Of a DNA stretch of 64,000 bases, positions 8,531 to 19,890 are shown one piece after another (position 1 is the first letter of the stretch; every line of letters begins with the position of its first letter). Source of the stretch: Bicyclus anynana (lineage: Eukaryota; Arthropoda; Insecta; Lepidoptera; Nymphalidae); the NCBI RefSeq assembly GCF_947172395.1, contig NC_069102.1:8028442-8092441 (forward strand). Reading direction: 5' to 3'. The position numbers were made by a program, and so were the translations under genes. The notes beneath the pieces are model-generated. The model saw only the letters and a program-made list of their open reading frames with translations, searched no databases and was not told the origin of the DNA.

Positions 8531-10640
8531 TCAAAATTTAATTAAATATTTTTTTTTAAAGACAAGTAGGTTATAGGTAGGTTTGTTTAAAGGTTTAAAA
8601 AAAGACGTAAGCGGTAATATGCAGAGCAAATTACTCCAGCAAACTATAACCTTGCACTCGGATAACTAGCTGAACTTGGTCACAGATCTAGATTAAACCT
8701 TTTAGCATAATATCTAGTTTTTCTTAAGGAAGGACAGCCCTTGAATTAATCGTGAACTGTGTAGTAGCTAGTTTAATTCATTCATGATACCAAATACGAC
8801 AGTACGGACATCTGTCATGGTTCGTATATACAGGGTGCTCAGGATTATGGTAAATACTCACGAGCATCCTGTATGGGAAATACTCACGAGCATCCTGTAT
8901 GTTAAAAAAGTTGGTATGTGTACACTTTAATTTTTTTTTCTTAAAATGAGAATTCACCACCTCCCATACATTTTAACCAGCAACTAATGCTGCATTTTAA
9001 AAAATTACGGTACACTTCCATTTCATACATTTTTACAGGACATTTTTTTTAATAAAAGAAAAATAATTATTGCACTCAAAGCTTTTTCTAAAAAAAAAAC
9101 TAAACATTATTAAAACAATTGGTATCATAGTACATTGGTAATTTAATCCGTAATGTTAACATAAATCAGATCTTTATAATCTTAATTACAGTAGCTACAG
9201 CATTGAAAAAACTAATTCAAGATGGAATTATTTGAAAAATGCGACTAAAAAATATATCATGGTCACCCTAGGGTTTTTTTTAAAACTATTCAAATTAATT
9301 TTAGATAATTAGGCAGCGTATCTCCCATTTACTTATTATCTATTAATTACGGGACACATTGTATGTACTTACAGTATTATAATTGTTTGTTTGTAAGTTT
9401 GGTTGAACGCTCTAATCTCCGGAACAGTCTGCAGTTAAAAATGGAGTTCCTACCTTGTGGACGCCTTACGAAACTTATTTGAGAAGGAATTTTCCATTTT
9501 GACAAATTTACATATAAATTTAACCCTAGTTAAAAACCTGCACGCCACTGTGGAGGAACTAGGTAGTTACTATTTCGAATTCGACAAAAATATTTTTGTA
9601 TTAGATAGTCCATTTATAGCCTAATACAAACACGCTATGACTAAAATCCATTAAACACAGAACACAATGTGTGACTCAATATTCCAATACGTTATTAAGA
9701 GCGCGCAGCGCGTCGGTACGATATGGATAAAATTTGAAGCGCAAACGAGACGCCGAATTATGACTTTCACGTGAGTGAAAAGCACGGAGCGATTGACGCG
9801 CGACGCAAATTTTATGACGTGAGCGCCAAAACCATTTTTACCTAATTGCAAGTAAATTAAACAACATAACGAAAAACAAAATGGCCATGTTCAAGGTATA
9901 TAACTAATTTTCTATACAAAACAAAAATTTAAGAAAATAAGTTTGCTTTTCCTGAGATTGAAAGCAAAATTTGAGCAAAAGATGTATTTTTCAAAAAAAT
10001 AAACTATCGAGAAAAGTTTTACAAATTGTGTATTTTGTATAGTCATAACGAAGCTAACACTTTGAAATATCATTTACCCAAATATCAGGCTCCTGACTTT
10101 TCCAGAATCTGAGATCCAGAACCATTTGTAACCACCAAATTACATATTGCACACTCTTAAAGTAACCGTTATGATACATTATTAAGTTAATAAACCAAGT
10201 CATTACTCGTTGAAGGGAGAAAAACGCTTTCATATACGACTTGACGGTTTCGAAGATTTAAGATACCGTTGCTTTATGTCTCGGGTAAGTTTTTACGACT
10301 GTCATTAGCCTTTATACCCGTTTTGTGGTTTGGATTTTGCGAGCGTGAACGAAACAATTTGCTCACTTGCGCCAATTTGCGGCGGTATGCGAACGGTGTT
10401 CCACTTATAGGGTGGTTGTAAAACTGACTGACTAAAAATAATAGTATACTTAGAGAAACGGAAGAGTTTATGAATGTATGTTTTTTTGAACGCGGTAATC
10501 TCTGGAATTACAATTGGATTGTAAAAAATCCATTAATAATATTATGGTATTCAGACTCATGAAGATTGTTAAAGGCTTTAGCATAAATGGGGAGGAAATA
10601 TAGGAATGTTTTTGTAAACTTCAAGTTGTTCTTATGTTTA
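8531..10640. other. Long unrecognised AT-rich stretch
   Basis: About 2.1 kb with no convincing gene. A 26-bp tandem duplication (AAATACTCACGAGCATCCTG) lies at 8852-8901, next to an inverted partner CAGGGTGCTC at 8831. Bases 9378-9440 and 10458-10600 contain decayed HLE1 sequence (TGAACGC..TAATCTC.GGAA). Small ORFs at 8778-8960 and 9651-9851 show no domain. Confidence 0.4.
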
Positions 10641-10644
10641 TATA

Positions 10645-11004
10645 TCTTAAACAAAGTATTTATTCATGACCATACTGCATCAAACTTTGTGTTTTTATGT
10701 AATGTTCATAGTGAGTCGAACATTAGACCGCTAATTTTGGGCGTCCGATAACAAGTATTCTGTAAATTATGATATTTTGCAGAATAGATAAAGAAAGATA
10801 TTAAAAATCAACTGTTAACATTGTTGGACAATTTACAGGGGTCACATTTATTATCGGGCACACCGAAGTCTGAAAGATCTTCAAGGAAAAACGCTCCACT
10901 ACAATGGTTCGCTACGTTAATTTTTTTTGTCCGGCACGCCATTTATATACACGAAGTTTAAGCAGTGTAGTCATGAATAAATATTTTGTTCCTGAGTCCA
11001 AGGG
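10645..11004. mobile_element. Possible MITE with about 45-bp inverted arms
   Basis: ACAAAGTATTTATTCATGAC and following CATACTGCATCAAACTTTGT are mirrored by ACGAAGTTTAAGCAGTGTAG and TCATGAATAAATATTTTGTT. Exact ends and any duplication are uncertain. Confidence 0.45.
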
Positions 11005-11439
11005 TTATTTATAAGATATAGAGAATTTTCATTGCACACAATCCGGTTAACGGTGCAGACAGCACAACGTCAATAAAAAAACAGTGCCTCGCCTTTTGAA
11101 ACATCCTGTATAATGTAACTAGACATAAACTTGAAATATAGCGTAATTAAATAGCGCGAAAATATTTTAAAAAGTCCGCGTAGCAGAGCTATAAATTTTA
11201 AATATTTCATGTGTAATTTTTGAGTTTAAATACACCTTTAGATTATGCTAATTAGCTATTAAAATAGAAGTGTTTTGGAAAACAATTATATTTATTATCG
11301 TCCAGTATCCGTAAGTAAAATAAATAAAATCAAAACATTTATATAACAGAGAGTAAATCTGACGCATATTTAGGTTGTTTGTTATTTTTCCTATTAGAAC
11401 GAGAGCTTGCGACAACTAGACATACCTCACGATAATTTA

Positions 11440-11855
11440 AAAGGAGATGGTCCAAAATTGTATGGAGCCCAGGATCAGTCATTGTACCCTGGCGGAAATA
11501 ATGAAAATATTTTTTTTAACTATTTTTGATTCTACCAATCTACGAATTTAATTTAATTCTTTCAAAATAATATTCATTAACACCCAAGAAATGCAACACT
11601 ATTAAGGGTAAAAATAGCGGATTGATGACGTTTTCAATGCAGTAGTCGATTTGACGTTTGCTGTCAATTGTCATGTTGTAGTTGCTTTAAGGGCTTTAAT
11701 CTTGATATAACTCGAAAATTTGGGTTTTAATTTTATTTATTTATTTTTATTTAGTTAAATTTATTCACTTATTTAGATTTTAATATAACCCTTGTATTTT
11801 TTTAATTTTAATTATACGGGGTACAAGAGTGCACCTGGAATGGACCATCTCCTTT
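11440..11855 (+). mobile_element. MITE family M1, copy 2 (most complete)
   Basis: A 416-bp non-coding element from AAAGGAGATGGTCCA to its inverted partner TGGACCATCTCCTTT, 15-bp perfect ends. The interior is AT-rich with GGATCAGTCATTGTACCCTG and CTGTCAATTGTCATG landmarks shared with copies at 3501 and 27916. I could not define a target duplication. Confidence 0.75.
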
Positions 11856-11884
11856 GTCTATCATTAGTACCGGTAGGCAATATT

Positions 11885-12015
11885 TTTTCTTGTCGTAGGC
11901 TCTTTAATGGGACCTCAGCGGCGTCACCGATGGTTCTGGGCGATCGGCTAACATCGTCTGATAGGCCCTGAAGGCCGAAGCAGCAGAGATGGGTGGAAGG
12001 CGTCTCCTCTGACAC
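11885..12015 (-). repeat. Dispersed repeat fragment, shared with 30900-31000
   Basis: The complement reads CGTAGGCTCTTTAATGGGAC and TCAGCGGCGTCACCGATGGT; the 30.9-kb region contains AGTGACGTCGATGAGGTCCC and ATTAAAGAGCCTACGG. The two are diverged copies of the same repeat, possibly a LINE or other transposon fragment. Confidence 0.45.
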
Positions 12016-12231
12016 TTGGAAATCAAATTACAGGGCCATTCTCTAGGATTGGTGTTTCAGTCGGAAGACGTCACGTAGCTTGTGTTTGTGTTGCCTGAGA
12101 AGTGCTGTCGGTCGTAAAGTCATCATCTAGATCTAGTAGTAATTGGAGTTTGGTTTGGACCGTGGTGGCTTTGAAAGGTAGCAGTATCAAGGGCCCAAAT
12201 CCTCAAATTTTCAAAAATTTGGTAATCCTAC

Positions 12232-12620
12232 TTCCTACTAATAATATAAACGCAAAAGGTTGTATGGATGTTTTGATGTATGGATGTTTGTTAGTCTTTA
12301 ACGCCGCTACTACTGAAGCGATTTTGCTGAAATTTGGAATGGAAATAGATTTTACTCTGGATTGACACATAGGCTACTTTTAATCCCGAAAAAATCCATG
12401 GTTTCCCGTGATTTGCGAAAACTGATGATTTTGATGATATGAATGTTTGTTAGTCTTTCACGCCTCGACTACAGAACCGAATTAGCTGAAATTTGGTATT
12501 TAGATATATTATAGCCTGGATTAACACATAGGCTACATTTTATCCCGGAAAAATCCGTGGTTCCCGAGGGAGTTGTGAAAAACTAAATTTCACGAGGACG
12601 AAGTCACGGGCCTCCGCACG
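12232..12620 (+). mobile_element. Helitron-like element (HLE3), tandem internal duplication
   Basis: Two successive copies of the module GATG.TTTGTTAGTCTTT.ACGCC.C, GCTGAAATTTGG and ACATAGGCTACTTTT..TCCCG occur at 12280-12410 and 12440-12560. It ends near CACGAGGACGAAGTCACGGG, with the terminal CTAG decayed to CACG. A related single copy is at 56078-56280. Confidence 0.55.
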
Positions 12621-13340
12621 TTCCTTTACAACTTCTTTTAGGTACCTATACTAACTCGAACCGCACTGTATCTATTTACCTAAAATACCATAACTAATAC
12701 ATAACCATTCAGATCAAGAGAACAGTTTTATAATAAACTAACAACAACAAAACAATGAGGTGATAGCTAATAGATATACCTACCCCGTTAGCTATTATGT
12801 TGTGTGCTGTGTCATGCAAATAAAGATAGATATTATATATTGATAATATCTATTCAAATTGTATACTATGCTAATATTGTAAATCTACCGTCCTTCGTAA
12901 TGTACGAGTACCTATAGTAAGTACATTACATACGGATTCATTCAACACAGGAAGCGCAATTTACCGGTTTGACACCGCGCACCTAAACGGCACGGGCTCT
13001 GGACGTCGGAAATTGAACCAACTGAGTAAGACCGATATCAACTGAATCGTCGGGCTGTCAACGCGTTATTTACTGAGTCTTGAGGCTACATACTTGATTG
13101 TCAATAGACAGTTAGATAGAGAAATTGATGGCCTGACAACTCAGTAGATAAAGAGTATCTTTGCCTCAGCTGATAAAAAATACGCTGTATGTGACGATTA
13201 AGGGTGTGGATTTTTGAGACCTATGGCAGTGCTGGAATAAGGTAACTTGATGCCTTAAGCGATCTTCTCCGGTAGGTCCCTGTATCCTTAATAGCTCAGA
13301 ACATTTTAACAATTTATTACTATCAAGATTTTTTTCCGTA
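12621..13340. other. Intergenic, no gene seen
   Basis: About 700 bp of AT-rich sequence. Short hairpins such as AGATATTATATATTGATAATATCT near 12830 occur, but no repeat family or coding signal is recognised. Confidence 0.4.
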
Positions 13341-13343
13341 AGC

Positions 13344-13559
13344 AGGATCATCTTCATGAGACGATTAACTTTTTTATTTAAGAATTTTTTTGATTTTGGG
13401 TTACCAGGTAATAAAAAATTCTGAGTGCAGATAGTTAATTAATAGTTATACAACCTAACAACTAGGACGCTCAGAAATTTTTATTACCTGGTAACCCAGT
13501 TAGCTACCATAATCAAGAATTTTCGTAAGCATAAAAATTGAGCGTCTCATCAAGATGAT
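13344..13559. mobile_element. Foldback MITE, 216 bp
   Basis: There are nested inverted arms. The outer pair is ATCATCTTCATGAGACG against CGTCTCATCAAGATGAT. The inner pair is GGGTTACCAGGTAATAAA (13398 on) against TTTTTATTACCTGGTAACCC (ending 13497). The whole unit can fold into one long hairpin with a loop around 13425-13469. Confidence 0.65.
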
Positions 13560-14061
13560 AGTTTCATCGCGGAAAATAAACTTAATAATACAAATCAATT
13601 GTAAATTTTTAAAGAGTAATTAATTAAAAAATGTCAATACTAAATCACCACGACCATAGCTAGAATATATGTTTCAATCAATGTCAATTTAAGACACTTG
13701 GATTTTATTTTTCTCGGCATTTTAATTGCATAAATAGCTTAATCCAGGTCTGGGCAAGAGCGTGAGCTAACACACTTTCAGCTTTTATAAAACGGCAAAG
13801 GTCTGGTCGTCGCAGGTTATCGCTCTACATATGAATATATAGAGGATAGTATCGCATGTATACCAGTACATGCAAATAGCTCGCGTGCAGTCATGGGATC
13901 GCGGTTTTGAAATTACTCGGCGGTTAGTTAAATCAATACTATTGTATCTCCAGGCTAGGTTTCCGTAACTACGTACGTTTAATTTATATTTACGAATGGC
14001 GTTTGATATAATATAGTAGGTAGGTATATGGTATATGTCTTCAGGTTATGGTTATGGTATG

Positions 14062-14233
14062 TTTCAGTTGTGTGCATTTTATGAAATTAAATATCACGTG
14101 TCTCAAACGGTGAAGGAAAAACATCGTGAGGAAACCTGCATAGGTACCATGGAATTTTCTCAATTTTTTGCGTGTGGGAAGTCTGCCAATCCGTATTGGG
14201 TCAACGTGGTGAACTACTGGCCTAACTACTACT
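14062..14233 (+). repeat. SINE family A, 3' part
   Basis: Starts in the TTTCAGTTGTGTGCATTTTA segment, runs through CACGTGTCTCAAACGGTGAA and GTCTGCCAATCCGTATTGGG, and ends in an unusual ACTACTACTACTACTC run. The head is missing. The 71-codon ORF here is translated SINE. Confidence 0.8.
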
Positions 14234-14340
14234 ACTACTCAGAGTTTTAATAAAATCGGCCAAGTGTGAGTCGGTACACGAAAGACGTATGTTGTAAATA
14301 TTCCAAACATACGTGTACATACATAGACTACATTATTTAT

Positions 14341-14450
14341 TATAAAACACGGCTAAAACTCACGTAATGCAACGTCGGAGTATGCCCGACTAATTTCGAT
14401 CCCATACAGGGATTATTCATAAGCTGGTTCTAGCAACGCGGCACGATTCA
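14341..14450. repeat. Dispersed repeat, paired with 24151-24248
   Basis: AACACGGCTAAAACTCACGT, then GTCGGAGTATGCCCGACTA and a following CCCATAC.GGG block are shared, diverged, with 24151-24248 in the same orientation. The class is unknown. GTCGGAGTATGCCCGAC contains an inverted GTCGG/CCGAC pair. Confidence 0.55.
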
Positions 14451-14808
14451 AACTGCGAAGCATTTAAAACATTGTTTTAAATTCTAAAATACATAGACAT
14501 CTAAAATCATAACCTATGTTTTTCTTCGTCGTAGTCGGTTAAAAAGAGCGATGACATACCGATGTCGACATGTGTCATTGTGTGTTGTCTGTCGGAACAT
14601 TTTCATCAAGTATTTGTGTGTGTGTGCAACTGTGTATCACGCACACAGCTACACGTAAACCAAATATTTATTCCGGATAAAGCGCTGTAACGAGCTAAAC
14701 GTAAACAATACGGAGCAGATTTTATCCTTCCTTAATTGGTTAAAGCTAGGTGCACATTGATGTTTTTTGGTTGCGATTAAGAGTAGACGAACATTTTGAC
14801 CCAGGTTT

Positions 14809-17595
14809 TTTTTTTTTTTTTTTTTTTTGTTGGTTTTATCTGCAATCAGTCGACAGACTATAAGCGGATTAGTGGTAGGAAAGCATGGCGTTGGCAGAAC
14901 TGGGGACCACTGTCCTCAAGTCTGCATTGTATCGAGCACGTCTGCCCGTTTTAATCTTTTAACTCTGTCAGCAGTCAACAGCCCACAAGCTAGTGGGTTT
15001 GGATGTTTCAACAAGCGTGTCCGATGTTGCATTTTGTGCTTCTTTATCTCTTCCTGAATTGTTGGTATTTCTAAGTATTGGTGTATTTCAGTGTTGCGTG
15101 AGTACCAGGGCGCATTAGCAATTGTTCTTAATATTCTATTCTGGGCTCTTTGGATGACTAGAGTGTTGGATGTGCTAGCGGTAGACCAGATCTGAATTCC
15201 ATAGAGCCAAATAGGTTTCAGAATAGCGCAATACACTAGCAATTTATTGTTGAGAGACAATACAGACTGCCTGCCTAGGAGCCAGAGTAAGTTTCTAAAG
15301 CGGTTATTAAGGTCGTCACGCTTATTTTTAATGTGATCCTTCCATGTGAGACGTCGGTCTAAGTAAAATCCTAAGTACTTCACGCATGTAGTTTGTGGTA
15401 ATGTTTCTTTGTCTAGATTAACTGCCGGACAATCTCCTGATCTTAGAGTGAAGGTAATGTGCTGGGATTTAGATGCGCTAGGCTTAATTCGCCACTTTTT
15501 AAGCCATTTATTAGTCACGTCAAGCTGTTTCTGTAGTTGTCTACTTGCTATAGTCGCATCATTACTGCAAGAAAGAAAGGCAGCATCGTCAGCAAATGTA
15601 GCAACAGTAACATTCGATGAGAGGGGTAAGTCGCATGTAAAGATATTATACAGCACAGGACCTAAAACGGAACCTTGTGGCACTCCAGCAGTACACCTGT
15701 AGAAACCAGACCTCGCATCTTGTTCCTTTACTTGAAAGAATCTATCTTTTAAGTATGACTCTAATATAGGGAACATGGAATGAGGTAAGAGTTTTTTAAT
15801 CTTGCATAGAAGCCCTTTGTGCCAAACTTTATCAAATGCCTGTTGAATGTCAAGAAAGGCTGCAGAGCAATATTCTTTTCTTTCAAGGCATTGCCGAATA
15901 GTATCATACACTCTATGGACCTGTTCCACCGTAGAGTGTTCCTGACGAAAGCCAAATTGATGCTCAGGTATAATACAGCATTCCTCAAGGTTAGTTTTCA
16001 GTCTTGCCAAGAAAACTCTTTCCCATAGTTTGGATAATACCGGCGTAAGGCTTATCGGGCGGTAAGAAGACGTTTCTTCAACAGGTTTTCCAGGCTTGGG
16101 TATCATAATCACTTGTGATATTTTCCATGTGTCAGGAAAGTGGCATGTTCTAAATGTAGCGTTAAACAGGTTAGCAAGGAATATCAAGCACTTTTTGGGT
16201 AACTCTTTTAGTACTCCAGGTGTTATAAGATCGAAACCAGGGGCTTTCTTACTGTCTAACAGAGCAATTAATTTTCCAATTTCCTTTGGAGATGTCGGTT
16301 TAATGGGTAAGCAAAGTTGCAGATCCTGGGCTAGGATAGTATCGATATCAGGGTCATCAGGGTCTTGGTGTTCGTTAGGCCGAAATACACTTTGCAGATG
16401 TACTGCAAACACTTCCGCTTTCTCTTCGTCAGTACGCGCCCATGTCGTTCCAGTTCTGATCGGTGGAAGGTGTTTTTGGGGGTTTGCTAAAGAGTTTTTG
16501 GTGGCCTTCCACAATGAGTGATCCCCTATACCTGTAGGCGACATTTGTTCTAGGTTATTTTTAGAGATTTCATTGTTAGTCGTTTTAAGGATCTCTTTAA
16601 GTTCTTTGGCAGCGCAGTTTAAAAGTGTTCTGTCACTTTGATTTCGCGAAGTTTGCCAGCTGCGCCGAAGTCTTCTTTTTTCCTGAATTTTGCTCCTAAT
16701 ATCCGAGGGAAGCCATATACCAGCTTTGGCTTTAGATCTAATATCCGGTGTGCTTAACCAGGCCGCAACTTGAATTGCATTGGTTATGTATACACATGCA
16801 TCGTTAACCTCCTCAGCAGTTTTAAGGGGTACCTGTAGATTGATTTCCCGTTCAAGATGATCGCGGAATGATTCCCAATCAGTTCTTGAGTTGTGCAGAC
16901 GTTCTGAATTATCTGTGGTTTTGAGGATTGTAGAACTAATTTCCATAATTACCGGGGTATGGTCGGATGAACCGTCAAGGCTAGATTCAATAGCTGTGTA
17001 TAAATGGCCAATGTTTTTGGTGATGAAAAAGTCAAGTAAATCTGGTTTTTTCTTGGGATCTTTAGGCCAGTATGTAGGTTTACCTGTCGATTGTGATTGA
17101 AGATGGTTAATATCAATGCTCATCTTCAGTTCACGACCCCGTGAGTGAGTATATCTCGAACCCCAATAGGTGTTCTTGGCGTTCCAATCACCTCCACTCA
17201 AAAAACGGTTTCCTAGCGTTTTGAAGTAGTTAGAAAACATAGCCGCGTTGATGCTATGTCGAGGTGGGCAATACGTAGCTGATATGGTAATGTAACCAGA
17301 ACGATCTTTAACTTTGATGGTCGTTGCTTGCAAATGATCCGTTACATAGGGCTCCAGCTGGCAGTGTTTTAGATGTTGTCTGATGATAATTGCAGTTCCA
17401 GCATGAGCAGTACCATCTGGGTGAGGAGTCAGATAAGTACAAAAACGAGGTATATGGAAAAAGCTCCTTTTTGTGACATGTGATTCCGAAATGAGCACAA
17501 TATCTAAGTTATTTGCTGCTATCAAAGCCTCCAACTCGTCCTTTCTACCGGAAAGACCGTTAATATTCCATGTCGCAATGCGTAGGGAAGCAAAG
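14809..17595 (-). mobile_element. Jockey-clade LINE, 5'-truncated, with 14-bp TSD
   Basis: The element lies in reverse with its poly(A) tail seen as a T-run at 14809-14828. Perfect 14-bp flanks TTTGACCCAGGTTT are at 14795-14808 and 17596-17609. Its 5' edge falls inside ORF2, just upstream of the endonuclease TWNINGLSG segment, so ORF1 and the 5' UTR are absent, as expected for incomplete target-primed reverse transcription. The long open ORF and undiverged duplication point to a recent insertion. Confidence 0.93.
14916..17534 (-). CDS. LINE endonuclease/reverse transcriptase (ORF2), 872 codons
   Basis: This is ORF2 of the Jockey-type LINE. Its protein nicks target DNA and copies the element RNA by target-primed reverse transcription. 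The N-terminal part is an apurinic-like endonuclease: catalytic Glu at residue 17 (SESH), GGDWNAKN at 114-121 and SSDHTPV at 189-195; sequence upstream of the first Met still encodes the family's TWNINGLSG start, so the true protein was longer. The reverse transcriptase occupies roughly 430-730, with GVPQGSVLGP and the catalytic FADD box at 647-650. The C-terminal tail contains a cluster of basic and aromatic residues typical of the clade. No stop or frameshift interrupts it. Without ORF1 and promoter it is unlikely to be expressed as an autonomous element. Clade assignment rests on motif resemblance. Confidence 0.9.
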   Translation of the reverse strand: MEALIAANNLDIVLISESHVTKRSFFHIPRFCTYLTPHPDGTAHAGTAIIIRQHLKHCQLEPYVTDHLQATTIKVKDRSGYITISATYCPPRHSINAAMFSNYFKTLGNRFLSGGDWNAKNTYWGSRYTHSRGRELKMSIDINHLQSQSTGKPTYWPKDPKKKPDLLDFFITKNIGHLYTAIESSLDGSSDHTPVIMEISSTILKTTDNSERLHNSRTDWESFRDHLEREINLQVPLKTAEEVNDACVYITNAIQVAAWLSTPDIRSKAKAGIWLPSDIRSKIQEKRRLRRSWQTSRNQSDRTLLNCAAKELKEILKTTNNEISKNNLEQMSPTGIGDHSLWKATKNSLANPQKHLPPIRTGTTWARTDEEKAEVFAVHLQSVFRPNEHQDPDDPDIDTILAQDLQLCLPIKPTSPKEIGKLIALLDSKKAPGFDLITPGVLKELPKKCLIFLANLFNATFRTCHFPDTWKISQVIMIPKPGKPVEETSSYRPISLTPVLSKLWERVFLARLKTNLEECCIIPEHQFGFRQEHSTVEQVHRVYDTIRQCLERKEYCSAAFLDIQQAFDKVWHKGLLCKIKKLLPHSMFPILESYLKDRFFQVKEQDARSGFYRCTAGVPQGSVLGPVLYNIFTCDLPLSSNVTVATFADDAAFLSCSNDATIASRQLQKQLDVTNKWLKKWRIKPSASKSQHITFTLRSGDCPAVNLDKETLPQTTCVKYLGFYLDRRLTWKDHIKNKRDDLNNRFRNLLWLLGRQSVLSLNNKLLVYCAILKPIWLYGIQIWSTASTSNTLVIQRAQNRILRTIANAPWYSRNTEIHQYLEIPTIQEEIKKHKMQHRTRLLKHPNPLACGLLTADRVKRLKRADVLDTMQT

Positions 17596-17609
17596 TTTGA
17601 CCCAGGTTT

Positions 17610-18103
17610 AGCTTAAAGATGGTGTCAGACCTATTTGTTAATGTAAATGTTTATTAAGCAATAAATTTAATTGATTTTTTAATTTTATTACGTTAAAATT
17701 ATTACGGTAGCCAAATAGTAGCTAAAGGTCTATTTACTCGGGCGACGTGGAGTCCAATTGTATTCGGTAGATTAAATGTTAGAAGAACCAAAAGTTAGGA
17801 ACTTTTCTTCTTTATTAAACCAATTTTTATTAAGTACTTCCGCTTGCTGAAGTCATCAGAAAATATTATGTTATTTTGAAATAATTTCATTCAAAATAAA
17901 AAAGGAAGTTAACCCTGCTTTTAGCTTGTGGAATGGAGAACAGAAATACGAGTAAAAAGTTTTTATTTTACAACTATGTAAGCTTCCCATTCCTTTAGGT
18001 TACGCTCAAATCGTCAGATTTTAGAAATACACAATTTTAGGCTGTTACAAATTCTTCTCACGATTATCTGACGTATTTTTGTTCTCTAACGTTGCCAATT
18101 TAT
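17610..18103. other. Intergenic AT-rich DNA
   Basis: No gene, RNA or repeat family recognised in this 490-bp stretch downstream of the LINE target duplication. Confidence 0.4.
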
Positions 18104-18310
18104 GCTAATATTATGAAGCTGAAGAGTTTGTTTGTTTGATCGATTGAACGCGCTAATCTCAGGAACTACTGATTCGATTTGAAAAATTCTTTCAGTGTTA
18201 GATAGTTCATTTATTTAGGAAGGCTATATGCTTTATATTATCCACGTATTCCTACGGAAACGAGGAATACGTGGAGAACCACGCGGGTGAAATCGCGCGG
18301 CGTCAGCTAG
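18104..18310 (+). mobile_element. Helitron-like short element (HLE1)
   Basis: From TATGCTAATATTATGAAGCT to GCGCGGCGTCAGCTAG|T. It keeps TTGAACGCGCTAATCTCAGG and GAAAAATTCTTTCAGTGTTA. A 12-bp inverted pair CCACGTATTCCT/AGGAATACGTGG at 18241-18274 is a copy-specific hairpin. Confidence 0.7.
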
Positions 18311-18581
18311 TCCATAATAAAATAACCTAAATCGAATGCACGTTCAAAGCAGTCGCAACCCAAGTCTCACAATGTACACGCAGCCTAACTGTAAGTGTGT
18401 TTGCACCTTGTCTAACCCAAACACGTGTTTAGTGTCATATAGGCTGACAAGTAAAATGGCTGACTTGACAGGAATTATCGCATACAGTAGATAGGTAGTA
18501 AATAGATTTCTGCTGATATGTATATTGCATACCTTATAATGTTTAGAATTATATTACAAACGCTCGGTGTGGTATGGCTAT

Positions 18582-18911
18582 CTTTTTTTTTTAATTATTT
18601 ACAAGTTAGCACTTGACTACAATCTCATCTGATGGTAAGTGATGATGCAGTCTAAGATGGAAGCGGCCTAATTTATTAGGAGGAGGATGAAAATTCACAC
18701 CCCTTTTCGGTTTCTACACGACATCGTACCGGAACGCTAAATCGCTTGGCGGTACGTCTTTGTCGGTAGGGTGGTAACTAGCTACGGCCGAAGCCTCCCA
18801 CCAGCCAGACCTGGACCAATTAAGAAAATCTGAATCTGCCCAGCCGGGGATCGAACCCAGGACCTCCGTTTTCTAAATCCACCGCGTATACCACTGCGAA
18901 ACGGAGGCCGT
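18582..18911 (-). repeat. SINE family B, full length
   Basis: In complement it runs from a T-run (tail) to the tRNA-like head: CCCAGCCGGGGATCGAACCC is the complement of the B-box region GGGTTCGATCCCCGGCTGGG, and ACTGCGAAACGGAGGCC that of the A-box region (one change from GCGCAGT). The pol III boxes place it as a tRNA-derived SINE. Confidence 0.9.
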
Positions 18912-19154
18912 CAAAAATCTGTTTTATAAAGTCGATTGCTTATTTATTAAAGATAATGTTTATGTTTCATCATCATCATTATCAGCGCGGTATCATCCAC
19001 GTGGTTTCCGGGATCCTGGATTCAAACCCAGGACCTCCTGATCCGAAACCTCATAGACTAACTACTGTACCAACGAGACAGTTTATATTTCATAGAAAAC
19101 GCTAATTTGTAGGTAATTGCTAAAAAGGTATCTAAAATGCAACTACTCATATCA

Positions 19155-19285
19155 TCATCGTCATCATTAACAAATTCGGCTCACTGTTGAGCACGAGTCC
19201 CCTCTCAGAATGAGACACGCATAGAGAATTAAGAAAATTGTAAGGCATGCAGGTTTTTTCACGATGCTTTATCCTTCACCATTCA
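19155..19285 (-). repeat. SINE family A, internally deleted
   Basis: It keeps CGGCTCACTGTTGAGCACGA and GAATGAGAC, then jumps to ACACGC.TAGAGAATTAAGA and CACGATGCTTTATCCTTCAC. About 70 bp of the normal body are missing. Confidence 0.7.
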
Positions 19286-19415
19286 TCATGCGGGTCGCCA
19301 TTCCAGCACCATGGGACCCCAACGTCCATCGGCTCCTTAAACTATATGCCCTGCCCGTGCCCATTGCCACTTCAGCTTCGCGACTCGCTTAGTTATGTCA
19401 GTGAGATACCTAACT
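19286..19415 (-). mobile_element. LINE 3' end fragment (RTE-like)
   Basis: The complement of CGCCATTCCAGCACCATGGG and CCACTTCAGCTTCGCGACTC matches the LINE tail at 56580-56680. It abuts the deleted SINE copy. It is too short and decayed to code. Confidence 0.6.
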
Positions 19416-19430
19416 ACTCATATACCTAAT

Positions 19431-19602
19431 GTCAGCCACTGACGATCAAGTAATCTCACATGCCTGTAGCGTTAACTAATAAACTGTTGATCGCGATCGA
19501 CATGATGTCATGTACATCGCGACCAACACACGATCAGTTTTATCGGACGTCAGGTCGTTAGAGCTGCAGGCAAGTGAGATAACTTGATCGTGAGAGGCTG
19601 AC
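19431..19602. mobile_element. MITE family M6, 46-bp inverted arms
   Basis: GTCAGCCACTGACGATCAAG..ATCTCACATGCCTGTAGC is mirrored by GCTGCAGGCAAGTGAGATAA..GATCGTGAGAGGCTGAC. The interior has CGCGACCAACACACGATCAG. A second copy is at 34160-34292. No flanking duplication is certain. Confidence 0.7.
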
Positions 19603-19890
19603 ATAAATGTAACGCGAGCGCGGTCCTCGTTATGTACGCAATACTACCCCAGTTCCAAGTTATTGTTCTAAGCAAAAACAACCCGGCACTAACGGTTGGT
19701 GCGAATACGAAACTAGTTTACAGAGTTCCACAAAACACTCGTGTTACGTGTAGCTAAGCTATAATCACACGGTTAGCAAAATAGATCTCGTATCACTGCA
19801 ATTAGGTATTGCTAAGTGAAAATATACGTTTATTTTATATACAGGCTGTCCAAAATATCATTTCATCTCTAACAACCTATATTCTAAAAG

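Noticed and set aside
13771..13815. A complete second M4 element
   Set aside because: Only one arm-like segment (CTTTCAGCTTTTATAAAACG, AAGGTCTGG) is present; no mirrored arm or AGCATGCT cluster nearby.
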